From Plectrocnemia conspersa (lineage: Eukaryota; Arthropoda; Insecta; Trichoptera; Polycentropodidae): a stretch of DNA of 64,000 bases. A program made the position numbers and the translations under genes. How positions within the stretch are numbered: the stretch's first letter is position 1; the number at the start of each line of letters is the position of its first letter. Positions 36,601 through 49,640 of this stretch are shown one piece after another. The notes below the pieces were generated by a model. That model did no database searches. It was not told where the DNA came from and saw nothing but the letters and a program-made list of their open reading frames with translations. The stretch is taken from NCBI GenBank assembly GCA_009617715.1, contig VTFK01000149.1, positions 1,178,001-1,242,000 on the forward strand, given 5' to 3'.

Positions 36601-39600
36601 GAATCAGCGTTATAAAAAACAATTTATTGTATCCGAGCAGGTGTACTTATAATTAAACCAAGGCAATTGCATTAAAACCGTTAGACCTTACTTTAACAAA
36701 AAATGACAAAATACCTTCACCGAGCAGCTACCAAACACAGAATCCCTGTACTGCACATTCAGAGTATAACAACGTTCCTAGATATACCGATTTCAAAAAT
36801 ACCATTAAAGTGACTGATAAGAAATATATAAGACAAAAACATTTTCTCTCCTGAATTTCTCCACATAACTACTTGAAATAATGAGAGTTTAGCTTAACTT
36901 GCACCAAGCAGAGCTACTCCGAATCGACTGAAACAACTCTTAGAAGCGCAAAAAAGAAGTCGCTTTGACTTTGACCGATCTAGTCCAGTTAAGCAGTCTC
37001 TTCGAATATACAAGAGTTCAACAGGATGCATAAAGTAGTATTGTATGAATCTTCTAAAACAAAAGTGTACTCAAAATTTTAAAGATTTAATATTTTGAGA
37101 CTGAAAAATTAAAATAATAATGACTTATGAATATATATATATAATATATACGATTCCATTAAAATGTTGACTCTATACAGATGCTTAGAATATTAATTAA
37201 AATTTAACCAGCAGTTAATTATAAGACCCTGAGGTTTTTAAATTTCTATCGTGTCTGTGAGATCGGAATTAATGATTATTTTATAATTATAAATCCGATT
37301 TATAGGTTTTCTTAGATTTTCCTAATCTTACAGAGCAATATAATATTATAAATAAAATCGAGTTAGGTCGTACATAGTGGCATTTATTGATTGTAAGCTG
37401 TAATAAATGTTTATAATTATTTTAATATATGTACTAAGTTTTCAGTATGTTATCACTATTTATTTAGTAGTGTTATTAAGATGGTATTAAAAAACAAAAT
37501 AAATTAATAAATTTGAGCCTTTAAAAAACACAATATTTTATACTGTTTGTAACGAAAATGTAAATATAAAAATATATTTGCTAAGAAATTTGTCTTTACC
37601 AAATAAGAGCATATATTTTCACATTGATATAAAAAATTAACGTGACAAAAAAGCTCTTTAAATTAAAATAATTATAAATGTATTACAAAATAAGATCTTA
37701 CAAAAAATGTTAAGATAAGTGATTTTACTTGAATTTATGTATTAAAAATATAATCATAATAACAACATATCTATTATATAAAAATAGACATAACTCTAAA
37801 GAAGGAAAACTATTAACGCAAATATTTAAATACATTTTTTATTTTCCGGAATACTTAATTTGAACCGGAGATTGAATTTTTCAATCATAGAGCGAAAGTG
37901 ACAATCGCTCTTAAAAATCTCCAAAATATTACATAAATAACGATTGATATTTTTCACATGATATAATATCCATGAAATTAAAAATATAAATCGTATAGTA
38001 AAATAAATAAGATAGCGAATAGCGATATGTAAAGAATTTATTACTTTTAGAAGACGTTCCTTATTTTTTTCTCGATATGTAAATGTTAACTGGATATTCA
38101 AATACGAGTTTTACCACCCCACTATTTTTATATATAAACCTAAATCGTTTGAAGCCTTGAAAAAGATCTACAATTAAATTGCACTTGAAAAAAATCTATC
38201 AATATTCAATTAGCGTAACACCGTTCAAATAAATGTGATAATAATTCCACTAAACGCACACGATCATCTTCACCTTGAAAAACAAATTATCCACACAATT
38301 ATACATAAATTGATGGAGTGAAATTATGCATAAAAAAACTAGTGGAATTGCTTTTACCATATTTATAGATAATAATAATGAGATCTCAACTTCATATACA
38401 ATAACATAAGCACAAAAAAATATTGTAGATTTATTTCGTCCGTTAATCACCCATAATGAGGATGATCGCGTTCGTGAGTCAAAAAAATACAAACGAATAC
38501 AAAGAAGATCGTTTTGGCAGGTTTTATTCGTGAGACGGATCTGAACTGACCCACGGGTCCAGTATAACAAAAAAAAACTGTGATAATAACGGATATAAAA
38601 TATATACCCCATAGAGATATTACTCACGCCGACATTGACCTTTCAATGACGAAGATGTTTTCGAGTGTCTTATAAATATACTAGAAAAATTGATACAAAT
38701 ACATAACAGGTATGTATAAACATGTGCATATATTAAATGATTTTCCCATGATAAATAGCATAAAAGGATTGTATATTTTTGCTTTAAGTTATTAATAAAG
38801 ATGATGTCTTGATATGTTGTTTATTCTACGCTAAAGTTAAATAGATGTTTTATTAATGCGCGCTACTTAGATATGTACTATTTTTTTTAAATCAATATAT
38901 CAATAAGATTAATACTATATAAATAAAGCCAATAATAAATTATATAAATTGAAAAAAGACTGAATGCCATCATATACTTTAAAACAGTTTATCCTTATTA
39001 TTACTGATGATCATCCTTGGTTTAAGTAATTACTGCACGAGTTTCAAGAATAAGATCTCCACAAAAACAATAGATTAACCCTATATATATATCCTCCAGA
39101 TATTTATTTAATTAGATCAATTATGTAGTGAATGCTAACCTTTCTAAAAGCTGCTTAGTTTCCATCTAGGAAAATATAGTCACCCTATTTCAATATCATC
39201 CTTCTCTTTCATGCTCCAAATTTTGTTTATATATTTATCCTTAATTAAATACGCAAAAATAAGACGTTAAACAACTTGTTTTCACTTCTCAGAAGTAAAA
39301 AATTCACGTCAAAAGCAATAAAATCGTTTTGACGCCGTCGTATCGAACGTTTCACTGAGAACGCTCTTCTAAATAATCGCTTTCCTGTATATGAAAGTAA
39401 ACATATAAATGAGTATTTTCTTTGAGATATATTTTTATTAAATACTAATCTATTAACTAATCTTAAAATTTATTTTAATATTTTATTTAGTATTCGTCAC
39501 AAGCCTCAAAATAATATCGTCTATAACAAAGAAAGCTTCGTTCGAACATTTATTTATATATTTTATTTTTCAGTTCCTTGGCATAAGCCATTAAACCTGG

Positions 39601-42600
39601 GTAACTACTTTATTTATTTAATTATTCTCCTTTTTATTTTTTGAAGGCAAAAACAAACCCCCACATTTCAATCAATAACTCGCAAGGTATTTTATTTTAT
39701 TTAATGCATATTTGTTTACAGTTTTATAATTAATGGATTAGAATGATTTTAATTTCAATCCGTTCATCTTAGCATAGAAAAAAACAGAAAGAACTGTATT
39801 ATAATCCACTTCATTAATACAAAAGTTAGTCGTCTATCACTTGCTGTTAATAATAAATTATTTAATGTGACATTTTATACCAATACATTACAGCGTAATA
39901 AACACAATAAATACCTAAAATATGTTACTATGTTCCATTTAATTATAATAAGATAATAAAAATTTAAGAAAACCTAATATGTGACGATTAATCAAAATTA
40001 TGATTAAATAGTAATCACTAATACCGATCTTCTAGATGCCATTTCTTTTAGTTATTTATCACTAATAGAACCACTGGTTGTACTATTACACAACACGATT
40101 AATGCGCATTCTTAATTTTTGTTTTAGTGTTAAATTTACTACGCCTTTTCTTATGCAGTAAGATGCATTATATTATCTACTTTGTATAATATAAGAATAC
40201 TGTAAAATGCATGACTGTTAAAGCAAAGTGCTTTTTTGACGTTTCCATTCAACATATTCTTCCTATTACGATGTATTATATACATACGGCATTTTTACGA
40301 CGATTCTAAATTTAAATATACAGTCATACAATAAAATATGTATAAAATAAAATACATAGAAAACAATGACGTATAACAAACAAACTAAATGACCATCATC
40401 GATCCTTTATATAATATTTATCATCAATTATTTCAAGCGTTTTTATGCAACGTGACATAACAATAATTCGACATTTTTATTAAAGTGCAATATAACGAAA
40501 CTTTTATGGTGTAAGCTTTACTGAGAATCTCCCACGTGTTGCGTGGATAAAAATCCCATAAAACCCGACTAAACTTTTAATGATGACGGTTGTGTTTTTC
40601 AATATTTATTATGTTTTATTAACGTTACAAATTATATACTTGGAAGGTACAAATTTGATTTGATTTTAATTATGATTTACAAGGGATAACGATTATCAAA
40701 TTCATATTTAATCGCTTCACAAAAGTCAACAACCTTTTCTGCACAAGCTGTGTTTCTAAATAGCCGAAACAACAGAAACTGCTATTCCGATATATTCAAA
40801 GGTGACAACACTAAGAATCTCGTTTCTGCCACTTCACGCTTTCAATGTCAAGGCAAACAAAACACGACACGAAGCAATAATGATGAACTTATGTAAATCT
40901 TACTTAAAAATTCATAATTTTTTATAAAAAAAATAATATTACTGCACATATGAAATCCACAAAACCAGTGTGGAAATAACTTAGGACTGCTGATGTTTTT
41001 TTTATATTGTTAAGTTGCATTTTATTATTTTCGTTCATTTTTACGATTTTAATACAATATTTTTAACTTATCAAAATTAATCAGCTGTCAGATTAAAGCA
41101 TTATTTATTGATGATAATATATAAATTTATTAAAAAGTTTACATATTTTTATATTTATTTTGACAGTTTTAAATTGAAAATAAATTCTATAAAAAATAAC
41201 TGTAGAATTAAATGAGCATTTTGTTTTTTAATAATATGCAACAAATCAGTCAGTAACTTTTAAATAAAACAGTCAGTAATAAAATTAGAATATGGTCAAT
41301 TAATAATTGAAAACGATCAGTCATTTTCGAAAGATTATGTATAATTTTAATATACAAATATTTTCAAGTTCATATTTACGGAGAAATTTTACAATGAATT
41401 TTTTTTAATTGAACTAAAATAGCTCATTATTATACAATTTTTACATCTATCTAAATCTGTTAATCAATTATAATAATTAAAAACTATTATTATAGTTTAC
41501 AATCAATATATGCACGACCTAGCTCAATTATATTTTAATTATTCGTTACGATATGTTGATCAATGAGATTAGGAAAATTTAACATGTGATGATCAATCGG
41601 ATCAGATTTGAGCTTAGGTCTTTCGGGTCTTAGTCACCTACTTATACCACTGGTCTATCGAGCTAATACTATCTCTCCTTGATAAAATATTATTATTTTA
41701 ATTAAAAACAGACTCTTGAATAATTATACTAAGCGTTTAATAAAACTCCTAGCTAAAATCAAACGAAATTACTAACACCAATAAATACAATATAAATAAT
41801 TTAAAATAAATATACCATTAGAGTAATACATATGGTAAAAAATTACATCATGTTATACCTATGTTAAATAGATAGTTAAAAAAAATGTAATTAATAAAAT
41901 AACAAATAATTTCATATTAATTTAACGAGCTTCGCGTCTCTCTGGTTAATAAATATAAGTAACTTTTATGTGGTTAACTAATTAAAAAGTTACTTATATT
42001 AAGTTAGAAAAGAGATATAAAGCTAGTTAAATTAATACGAAATTATTTGTTATTTTATTTATTATAAAAATAGGTTTTACGATAAATGTAGGAAGAAGAT
42101 TTTACATTTATTACTTCGTAAATAAATATTAATGATAATATTTTATATAGCATAATCTCTAAAACAGAAAATTTATTATAAAAAACTGACCATTTAATAG
42201 AATTACTGTTTTTTTAGAATTGACTATTTTTTTAAACTATCTGACGTGTATAATAAATTACTGAAATATATTGCAAATTACAAACTGACTAAAAAAAAAC
42301 AAATTACAAACTGACAAAAAAATGAAAAACAAATTAAAAGCTAATACATTATTAATGGAATACGAATTTGACTCAATACTTTTGTACAAAAATACTTATA
42401 ATTTATAATAAATTATGTACTTAATTAGTTGGGATTTTGCAAAGATAAATTTATTTTGTATTAAGACCCTAAAATTCTTTTAATATTTAGAGTTATCAGT
42501 AAAATTTAATGTATTTCCACAACTAAAAAAAAATGTATTCGTGTTTTGGGACAATTCTCGAAAATAATTTTATTTTGATTTTTATGGTACATATTATATA

Positions 42601-43690
42601 ATTTAAGGGCTACATTAAATTTATATTATTTTAGAAATAGAAGAAATTAATTTTTAATGTACAAATTGCTACAAAATAATATTTTTTTGTTGTCTATATT
42701 AAGATATCGTTTTAATATTTTGTCGTAAAAAATATTTATTGCATTTTTGGTAATTAATTGTGATAAATTTTGATAAAGATATATTTATGGTAATGTTTTT
42801 TGAAACATCTATGATTTTAATTTTTAAATTTTAAATTTATTTCTCAAATCAACATTGTTGATTTTGAGAAATATTGTTTTAAAAAATAATTGTATTGCAT
42901 TTTAAATGAAACATAGAACATAACTATTAAAATATTTAAAGCTGAATTAAGGGGTACATTGAAATTGCATTATTTTAAAAGTATAATAAGATCAAGTTTC
43001 GGCTTAAAAATCTTAACAATTTTTTTTATTTTTTTCATTATAATAATTTTGGTGTAATTTTTTTGTTTGTATTTATTGCTTTCTTGTAGATAAGTCTATA
43101 ATATTTATATGTTTCGTATATAGCAATTCGTTTTTGATGTATTTTTATAGTTTTTGCTATTGCATATACATATGTTTGTTATAGTGGATTTATCGAATTA
43201 TTTTTTAATTTAAAAAAAATATTAAAAAAATTTTAAAAGTACTAGACAAAAAAACTAATGATAAAGTAAACGCATAATTTAACACAAAATATTAATAAAT
43301 ACTTAAAGTGGATATTAAATTTAAAAAAACTTGAGTCTTATATTTTTCAATATTGAGTATCTATGTGTTACAAATCCACATGATTTAACACACAAATGAG
43401 AATCAACCCCTCTGGTCAAAAAAACACTTGTTACATGTATTTGTATTTGTTGACATTGTATACACGAAAAATAAAACGTCAAAAAATACTTATAAAATAC
43501 ACTATTTCACTATCTTAAAGGCATGTTATTTAAGCTAAAAATATCCATCTGACTTCTCAATGACGTTATCCAATGTGTTAATTGTAAACTAAATTATTAA
43601 CATTTTTCCTTCCGCGTGTACATACATATAAAAATATCAAACAAAATAATTACTCACTGCCAACGAGGCCAAGACGAACAGAGTCTTCAT
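30674..43690 (-). CDS. Cuticle protein with R&R (chitin_bind_4-like) domain
   Basis: Seven coding exons on the minus strand: 43690-43658, 34498-34361, 34290-34183, 34112-33957, 31330-31161, 31086-30960 and 30886-30674. All junctions are GT/AG with consistent phases, giving 314 residues. The start ATG opens a signal peptide (MKTLFVLASLAVLSCRA). Residues of about 95-175 hold the chitin-binding region: GDVKGSYSYHAPGQGLIEVK, then YWADEQGFHHEDNIP. This fits the Rebers-Riddiford pattern G-x-Y-S-Y...G...V-x-Y-x-A-D-E-x-G-F, in which aromatic residues contact chitin. It is followed by a charged helix-like stretch rich in Glu/Ala (EAAALAKAYPDPDP) and a C-terminal region with Tyr and Pro. Role by family: extracellular protein of the chitin matrix. 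Intron 1 is 9.2 kb; the signal peptide split from the rest by a long intron is common in insect cuticle genes. A TATA box lies upstream at 43838. Confidence 0.93.
31497..33700. repeat. Decayed tandem repeat array in intron 4 of the cuticle gene
   Basis: A motif of the form AAATTATG(T)TCATTTGACATT recurs with starts near 31551, 31791, 32010 and 32459 (spacings 240, 219 and 449, the last about two units). A second motif, TAAGTAAATATAATAAAT followed by ATATTTTACAAATTATTTTAG, recurs near 32602, 33071 and 33542 (469 and 471 bases apart). The two sets together suggest an ancient array of about 225-240-base units, or 470-base double units, filling most of the 2.6-kb intron (31331-33956). Confidence 0.55.
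35459..35477. promoter_or_regulatory. Clustered transcription factor-like sites in intron 1
   Basis: Within 19 bases are an E box CACGTG (35459-35464), a full CRE palindrome TGACGTCA (35463-35470) and a nuclear-receptor half site AGGTCA (35472-35477). An AAGGTCG lies just before, near 35444. The patch is less AT-rich than its surroundings. Nuclear receptors of the ecdysone cascade control many cuticle genes, so an intronic enhancer is plausible; no functional evidence is present. Confidence 0.3.
37231..37425 (+). repeat. SINE family 2 copy in intron 1
   Basis: Contains TTTCTATCGTGTCTGTGAGAT, a TTATTTTATAATTATAAATCCGAT segment, TTTTCCTAATCTTAC and GAGTTAGGTCGTACATAGTGG, in the order seen in the other family 2 copies. 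Confidence 0.55.
39307..39370. repeat. MITE-type terminal sequence, copy 1
   Basis: CGTCAAAAGCAATAAAATCG followed by GACGCCGTCG and GAGAACGCTC matches the left end of the complete copy at 54017-54184. The left flank CTCAGAAGTAAAAAATTCA is shared too. No matching right end is seen here, so it is truncated. Confidence 0.5.
41500..41690 (-). repeat. tRNA-derived SINE (family 2) with intact head, inverted
   Basis: On the minus strand it begins AGCTCGATAGACCAGTGGTA, an A-box-like region, followed by AAGCTCAAATCTG as a B box. It continues with GATTGATCATCACATGTTAA, TTTTCCTAATCTCATTGATC and GAGCTAGGTCGTGCATATATTGATTGTAAAC. This is the best view of the family 2 head and shows its tRNA origin. Confidence 0.6.
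41892..42063. repeat. Near-perfect palindrome with arms of about 70 bases
   Basis: TAATAAAATAACAAATAATTTC at the left is matched by the reverse complement of AATTATTTGTTATTTTATTTA at the right. The match continues inward through AT(A/G)TTAATTTAAC-AGCT, a less similar CT-rich part, and ATATAAGTAACTTTT, leaving a loop of roughly 15-20 bases (TGTGGTTAACTAAT). No target duplication is clear. A fold-back MITE is the simplest reading; transcription would produce a long hairpin RNA. Confidence 0.65.
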
Positions 43691-43837
43691 GGTTGCAATT
43701 TCTTCGAGTCTTTCACCACAACTGACCACTACTGCTATTATTCCTCAGCTTCCAACGTACGTCACTGTTATTCTCGCGTCTTCTTCCACTGTACGAAGCT
43801 GATTAGTCGTTAGTGCGTCGGAAGATGCTCCAACGCC

Positions 43838-43846
43838 TATTTTATA
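43838..43846 (-). promoter_or_regulatory. TATA box of the cuticle gene
   Basis: On the minus strand the sequence is GCTTATAAAATAGGCG, in a locally GC-rich promoter. It lies about 150 bases before the ATG. The start of transcription would be expected near 43815, giving a 5' leader of about 125 bases. Confidence 0.65.
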
Positions 43847-46800
43847 AGCGAGCGGACAGAGGCAGATCGGTGGTGGGAGCTAGGGGTTTGTTGCTCGCGG
43901 ATCTTATCTCATCTTCGCAAGGATGCTGGGCGCATCCTAGGAAGATGCTAAAAGTCACGATCTCCGAGTAACGCGAACAAAAAGACAGATGGAAAAACCG
44001 CAAGCGCTCTAAAATCACGCCAAATAAATTCCTTTGAATTTAGCAATAAGTCAGAAATATTATTAAAAACGTATTTATAAATCATTTTGATGATATCATG
44101 CCTTTCAAAGTTCAGTAAAGCTTAATTATGTTTAATTACATGTATTAATTAATTTAGATAAACTATATTATCTGTTTATTAAGCACTACTATATTATCAC
44201 GCAATATAATATAATTCACTTACGTTTTAATATTCAAACAATTTTTATGTACATGTATTTTACTTATTTAATTCCTTTGAAAACATTATTATCTTTACTT
44301 AAATTTTTAATTAAGAAGTATTATATTATGATACATATTATAAAATGTATCAAAATATAATATAAAATCATCAGTCACAACTTATTTTGTTAACGGAATT
44401 ACCTTTATTATGACTATTATTTATTAACGGCATATTTCTGTAGTTATGTGTTTTTGCGTTTATTTTTTTGTTAGTCGGTGCTTCTCTGTAATTACAATGT
44501 ACTACATTTTTTCTACAACGATTTGAGCAACAGCTTTTTCATGCATATATAAAAGTTATTTTTTTATTGATATGTATCCTGTGAGAGTCCAACCAGATAC
44601 ACCATTAATTCTGAGATCATTTAAATAGCCATTTCACACTAACCACTCGTAAGCACTATAAAAACTATCCTTTTGTGCATAATTATGCATTATAGACAAT
44701 GCGTCTAACTTGCGTAAAAACCGCTATCTAAGGATTTAAATTCAATATTATAAAATGAAATACCGATAGTACCAAAAAAAATCCACATGGCTTAGAACTA
44801 CGAAAGCACAAATGCCCATATTAATTTAATCAGAAGTGGAGAATAAAATATTTCATATTGTAGGGGATTAATCTAAGTAGTGTTATCGGCGGGTTCATGA
44901 ATAAACAGAACGTGAAAAAACGGAAAATTTGATAACAGAATATGAAAAATAATAGAACGTTTTGAAAACATGCACCATTCTTGATAATATGTATAAAAAA
45001 TATTATAATTTATAAAAAAAATAAACGAAAAGGCGTTTTTTGAGGCTTTTAAATTCAGGCCGAAATAGCTTGTTTCATTCTCAACGTTTGCAGCATTTTC
45101 AAAAAAAAAATTATTTCGTATAAAAATGCTGCAATTAAAATATTTTTAGACTTGAAACGTAACGTTTCCAAATATTTTACCAAAATTGTGTTGCATGAAA
45201 TTCCGGCTTACTTTCACCACATTACCATATTTACAAATATATTGAGTGAATTAAATCAGGTGCATTTAAAAAACATATATTACCCTTAAAATATATATAA
45301 CTAATATGAGAATAACCAATATTCTATGAATAAAACATCACACAGTGATTCATAACTGGTATTCATATTAATTTAGATGTTTATCCAAAAGTTACGAAGA
45401 AAACTGATATGTTTAACTAAAATTGAATGACATTTACGAATAATTAAGGATGGATATTACTGATGAATAATAATTAAAATACCTAATAATGAAAATATAT
45501 CATATATTTTTCTTCATTGCAAGTTTATCCTGGATTATAAAATCGAATAGAATAGAATAATTCTAACAGTTAAATTAAAAACTGGTTATAATTTCACATA
45601 TGTATTAAAAAAATCTGTAATATAAGTATGTTAAATTAATTTAATCAGCAAATTTGAGACCATATTTTATAAGAATATTTTTTTATAACTATGGCTAGTT
45701 GCAAACAGTGTAGAACTAACTAACGCATACATTTTATATAGATCAAAAGTTGTGCGGTACATATCCTTCAGCTGTTATTGAAGAAAATGAAACAAAATGC
45801 AGAAAAGTTTTTAATAAATAGATTTTTTTTAATATCTATTTTATTTAACAATTTCTAAATACTGCAAAAAAAAATAAAAACTTCCATTACTGGTATTTTT
45901 CTATAAAAATACTAATTATATTATTGTAATTACTTTTTAAGACAACATATTTAAATAAAATATGTAAAAATGCGATTTTCTTAGTCATATGAATAAATTT
46001 TAAACACATATGAAGTTATTAAAATTGTTAGAGCCACTTACAAGTCAACAACGATTACCTGCGTACATTAACAAAGCAGAGCGATTTTAATTGAAATTGA
46101 CGCACTGAGCGTGAGAACAAAACCTTTTACGCATTAAGAGCAATCCATTGGATTATACCGATTGTAACACATTTTTTATTTTCCACCTGACTATAAATCA
46201 GTATAAAAGTTAAAAGCATCCATCGGAAATGCCTTGACAAAGGACACGCGAGGAACGCGAGGTTAATGGCCGATCCAAACCTGTTCAAACGGACATACGC
46301 AATACAAAACTTCAGTAATAAACCGGCTAATTTAAATCACCGTAATGTCAAAAAATTGGGCGAGCCCTAAGCCTCCCTCAGACTGGCGATGTCTAATAAA
46401 ACATATAGATAGAGCCAAAAACAAAAATAAAATAAGTAGCCGCTTCCCTCTTCACGTCGACCCTAGTCCAGCTCAACATCTGGAATTTAGAGTTCAACCT
46501 GCTTGGAATATGACTCGGACAGAAATAAAGGATTCCACGTATGCATTATCAAAATTATACAACTTAACATGAATTTGATTAAAATTGTAAATAAATCATC
46601 AACTAAAATACCTTGCCTTATATTATATAATAAAAAAACATCTGACACATAGGCCAGGACAGCAATATTCTGCTTTTTCAGCGTACTAAAAAACTAAAAC
46701 ATAATAATCAGGTGTGATCCGGTTTTCAACCAAAAATAGTAAAAGGCAGTTTCAGACAGTCCTTAGCCTAAACCTTGTCACATTTTCTATTCATTTAACG

Positions 46801-48337
46801 AGAAACTACTTACACCTAATTTGTTTATCAGAAAAAAATATTTTTTGAGCATAAAATAACATATACATATATACACTTGCATATGTAAATATTTATAAAA
46901 TTTATCTACAACTGTAAGCACGCAATTATCTCGAAGGGCTACTGATACTTGGAAGATAATACGAAGACTTTACGCACAATTTCTACAGCGCAAATGTAGT
47001 TAACGTGTCTGAGGTGCATCTCAAATAAAGACAACATTTTATATCCACTTTTATGCTCACGACACTAGTTTTCAATGAGCATTTTCATATAGACGCTAAT
47101 TTTAATAAATTTTATGGGAGAACAATGTTATCGCACTATCAAAAAAGTCTATTTAGGATTTAAAAATACACTTGAGTGCATCTTTTCTCATGATTTAATT
47201 TATTATCATAAAAATAAATATTTTGTGTACTCCATAATAACGTTGAACACATTTTTTAATTAGAAATGAATAAAGATGTGGTTAACCTTTCTGCTAAATT
47301 AATTTGAGTGAATTATTCTCAAAACTGAATGATTATATGCTTTTATAATTAACAATTTAATTACTTATACATTTTTTGATTTTTATATTTAATATCACAG
47401 ATATTTTAGGCATTATCATTTAGTTTATAGTGATAGAAAATCATTACATAATAATAATAAATGTTGATAAACTTTTTTATTAAAATCAAATTCAGGTTTT
47501 GTATGTCCGTAACATTCTTCATATTTTCAATAAAACAACTCAATTTTCTGTAAAATTATAAATTAAAGGTTAATTATCTATGTGGGTCTGACATTTTCAT
47601 GATCTTTTCTGCATTGGAATTTTCAAAAAAATACACATTTTTAGTGATGTATTTTTAGCAATTTTGATTTATATTAGTAACAACATATTTGTAATATTTA
47701 CCGGATAAAATTTACATAAGCCAAACATCAATGCTATGTTTATTTACATCGAGGTGTGGTCCATTGCCGTCAATTGTGCGACTATGATGACTTCTAGATT
47801 ATTCGATTAAGATAAATATGTAAAATGTGTTTTTTTTGCATTTCTTTTTAATACATTATACAAAAAGATAATACCAGTACCATCAATACAAGTTGGCCCT
47901 GATACTGCACCACAGACAGACTTATTGTTTGAAACGAATTAATTTATATCAATGCTCGCCTACGTACAACTTCCATTGTGCTGCCTTCTTTTCATACAAC
48001 TACTCCGCCTTAATTGTTAATTTTCACGCATATTTCTGTGCAGTCACGGTGAACTTTTCGATTTTTTTCGTTTATTACATACGAATGCCGCCCGCGGATC
48101 GTAATCTTACCAAATCGCATAATTGCGCGAGATGGAGATTGGAAAAATTTAATTTCAACAAAGTATCATAAGGTTTTAGACAAAAAATAAAATCGGGAAT
48201 ACTGGGTAAACCCGACTTTTTGGTCGCTAATTTGATTTTCAGAAATATATGTAAGCTTTTAGTTCTCTTATTAATTTTTATATGACCTAAAGATTTTGAA
48301 TTATATTTTATTTTGCAAGAAGTATAGATAATTGACG

Positions 48338-48505
48338 GAATAGTGTAGTCCATAACGTCTCAGACTAATAACTCTGAGGTTGCGGGTTCGAGACACTCGA
48401 ATTTTTATTTATAAAAATGCGCTATTATTAAAAACACAGCCCCAGCTGCAGTGACATCTATCGATTATAAATTGTAAAGCACGTAATAATTTATAATTAA
48501 TAATA
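48338..48505 (+). repeat. tRNA-derived SINE (family 1)
   Basis: GGAATAGTGTAGTCCATAAC (A-box side) and GCGGGTTCGAGACACTCG (B box) form the tRNA-like head. Then come TTATTAAAAAC, CAGCTGCAGTGACATCTATC and an AT-rich tail, as in the 27160 copy. A further tRNA-like fragment, ACTCAGTTGGTATAG, follows at about 48578. Confidence 0.65.
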
Positions 48506-49104
48506 TAGACCAATACCCAGACTTTCAATCTGGAGGTTAATATTTACTTATATGTATTCATAATGTCTGATTGACTTACTCAGTTGGTATAGATTTGCAT
48601 GTTGTAACGCATTGCTTACAACGGAAGATTTAATAAAAAAATAAATAAATATATACACATTTGGAAATAGTGCTTTCACTCTTTCCCCTCTCGAATATCT
48701 GGCTAATGCCATGAATTAAGGCAGAAGTAGAGTATGTTGCTGTCTGTTATTTTTATAAAAATAATCCTTTAGCGTAAGTACTATTTTATAAACAGCTAAA
48801 GATTTGGCACCTCTGCCACCGAGCACTTATAGTTCGGTATCTGCTAGACACATTTTAGCGACCTTGTGTATGTGTGTAGGTACTGACTGTCTTTAATTTA
48901 GTTCCATTTGAAAGATGCATTTGCAAGTGGCCCTAATCCGTGCAAATTTCCAATCATCACGTGCGCTTGTATAGCGCCAGTGAGATTAATCAAGTCACTA
49001 ATAACTAAAATAATTTAATTTTAATGCGCTGTTAACAAATAAATGTAATATATTAGAATATAATAATATATTCGTAAAGTAATATAAAACCAATATATCT
49101 GTGC

Positions 49105-49330
49105 AGTGAAACCTCGACTTAGAATTATTTCAAAATATGGATATTTTTTTTAATTTGCCTTGTATTGCGTTACTTAAAATAAACTTTATCATTAATTTAC
49201 GTAGTTTGTATTTACCATTGCGATTTACATTTATCCATTTTATTTTCCCCATTGAAATGAATTAACAGCATTTCAATTTATTTCAATGGAGAAAATTGAT
49301 CAGTCAATGCACAACTGTATTTAAAAAAGA
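49105..49330 (+). repeat. Tigger/pogo-type terminal repeat relic
   Basis: CAGTGAAACCTCGACTTAGAAT at 49105 resembles the CAGTNAAACCTCGA terminus of Tigger/pogo elements. About 130 bases on is a local inverted repeat, CCCCATTGAAAT and ATTTCAATGG(A)G. No opposite terminus was found, so the boundaries are uncertain. Confidence 0.35.
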
Positions 49331-49527
49331 ATAAACAACTAATTATAAGTAAAAAGTATTATTTTAAAATATTCATTGTTCCAAAAAAATATAGAACTTG
49401 GTATGCTAAAAAAAAAAAATATTTTAGCATACATGTTGACGGGTGGCAGTTAAACACAGATTAGGGCGCTGCATTAGTATTTTATTTAAGTTGTAAAATA
49501 TAATTAATTACATGTTAGAAATTATAT

Positions 49528-49640
49528 GATACGGGAGAACGGCGGACGAGGCGCCGCCGGTTGTCGACTTCCTGTCGAGGTCCGCCAAAGAATGTGTTGC
49601 TATACACTACCGTCACGCCAGTGTTAGCGCTCAGTTTTGG
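49528..49640 (-). repeat. Interspersed repeat relic, second copy at 3384
   Basis: Better-preserved copy of the repeat at 3384-3487. On the minus strand the end of an open frame reads YSNTFFGGPRQEVDNRRR followed by LVRRSPVS and a stop, which looks like the C-terminus of a retroelement protein rather than random sequence. Confidence 0.45.

Larger units (their letters stand above)
34499..43657 (-). other. Intron 1 of the cuticle gene (9.2 kb)
   Basis: Bounded by GTGAGT at the 5' side and TTTTTAG at the 3' side on the minus strand. It holds a SINE at 37231, an inverted SINE at 41500, MITE-related sequence at 39307, a large palindrome at 41892 and a possible regulatory cluster at 35459. Open frames inside it, including one of 125 codons at 38250-38627, have no features of genuine coding sequence. 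Confidence 0.75.

Noticed and set aside
38250..38627. A 125-codon minus-strand open frame
   Set aside because: It lies inside intron 1 of the cuticle gene on the same strand, has Lys/Ile/Phe/Tyr-biased composition typical of translated AT-rich DNA, and has no recognisable motif.
48570..48610. A tRNA gene at ACTCAGTTGGTATAG
   Set aside because: The D-arm-like part is good, but there is no B box or acceptor pairing at the right distance; more likely a SINE head fragment.
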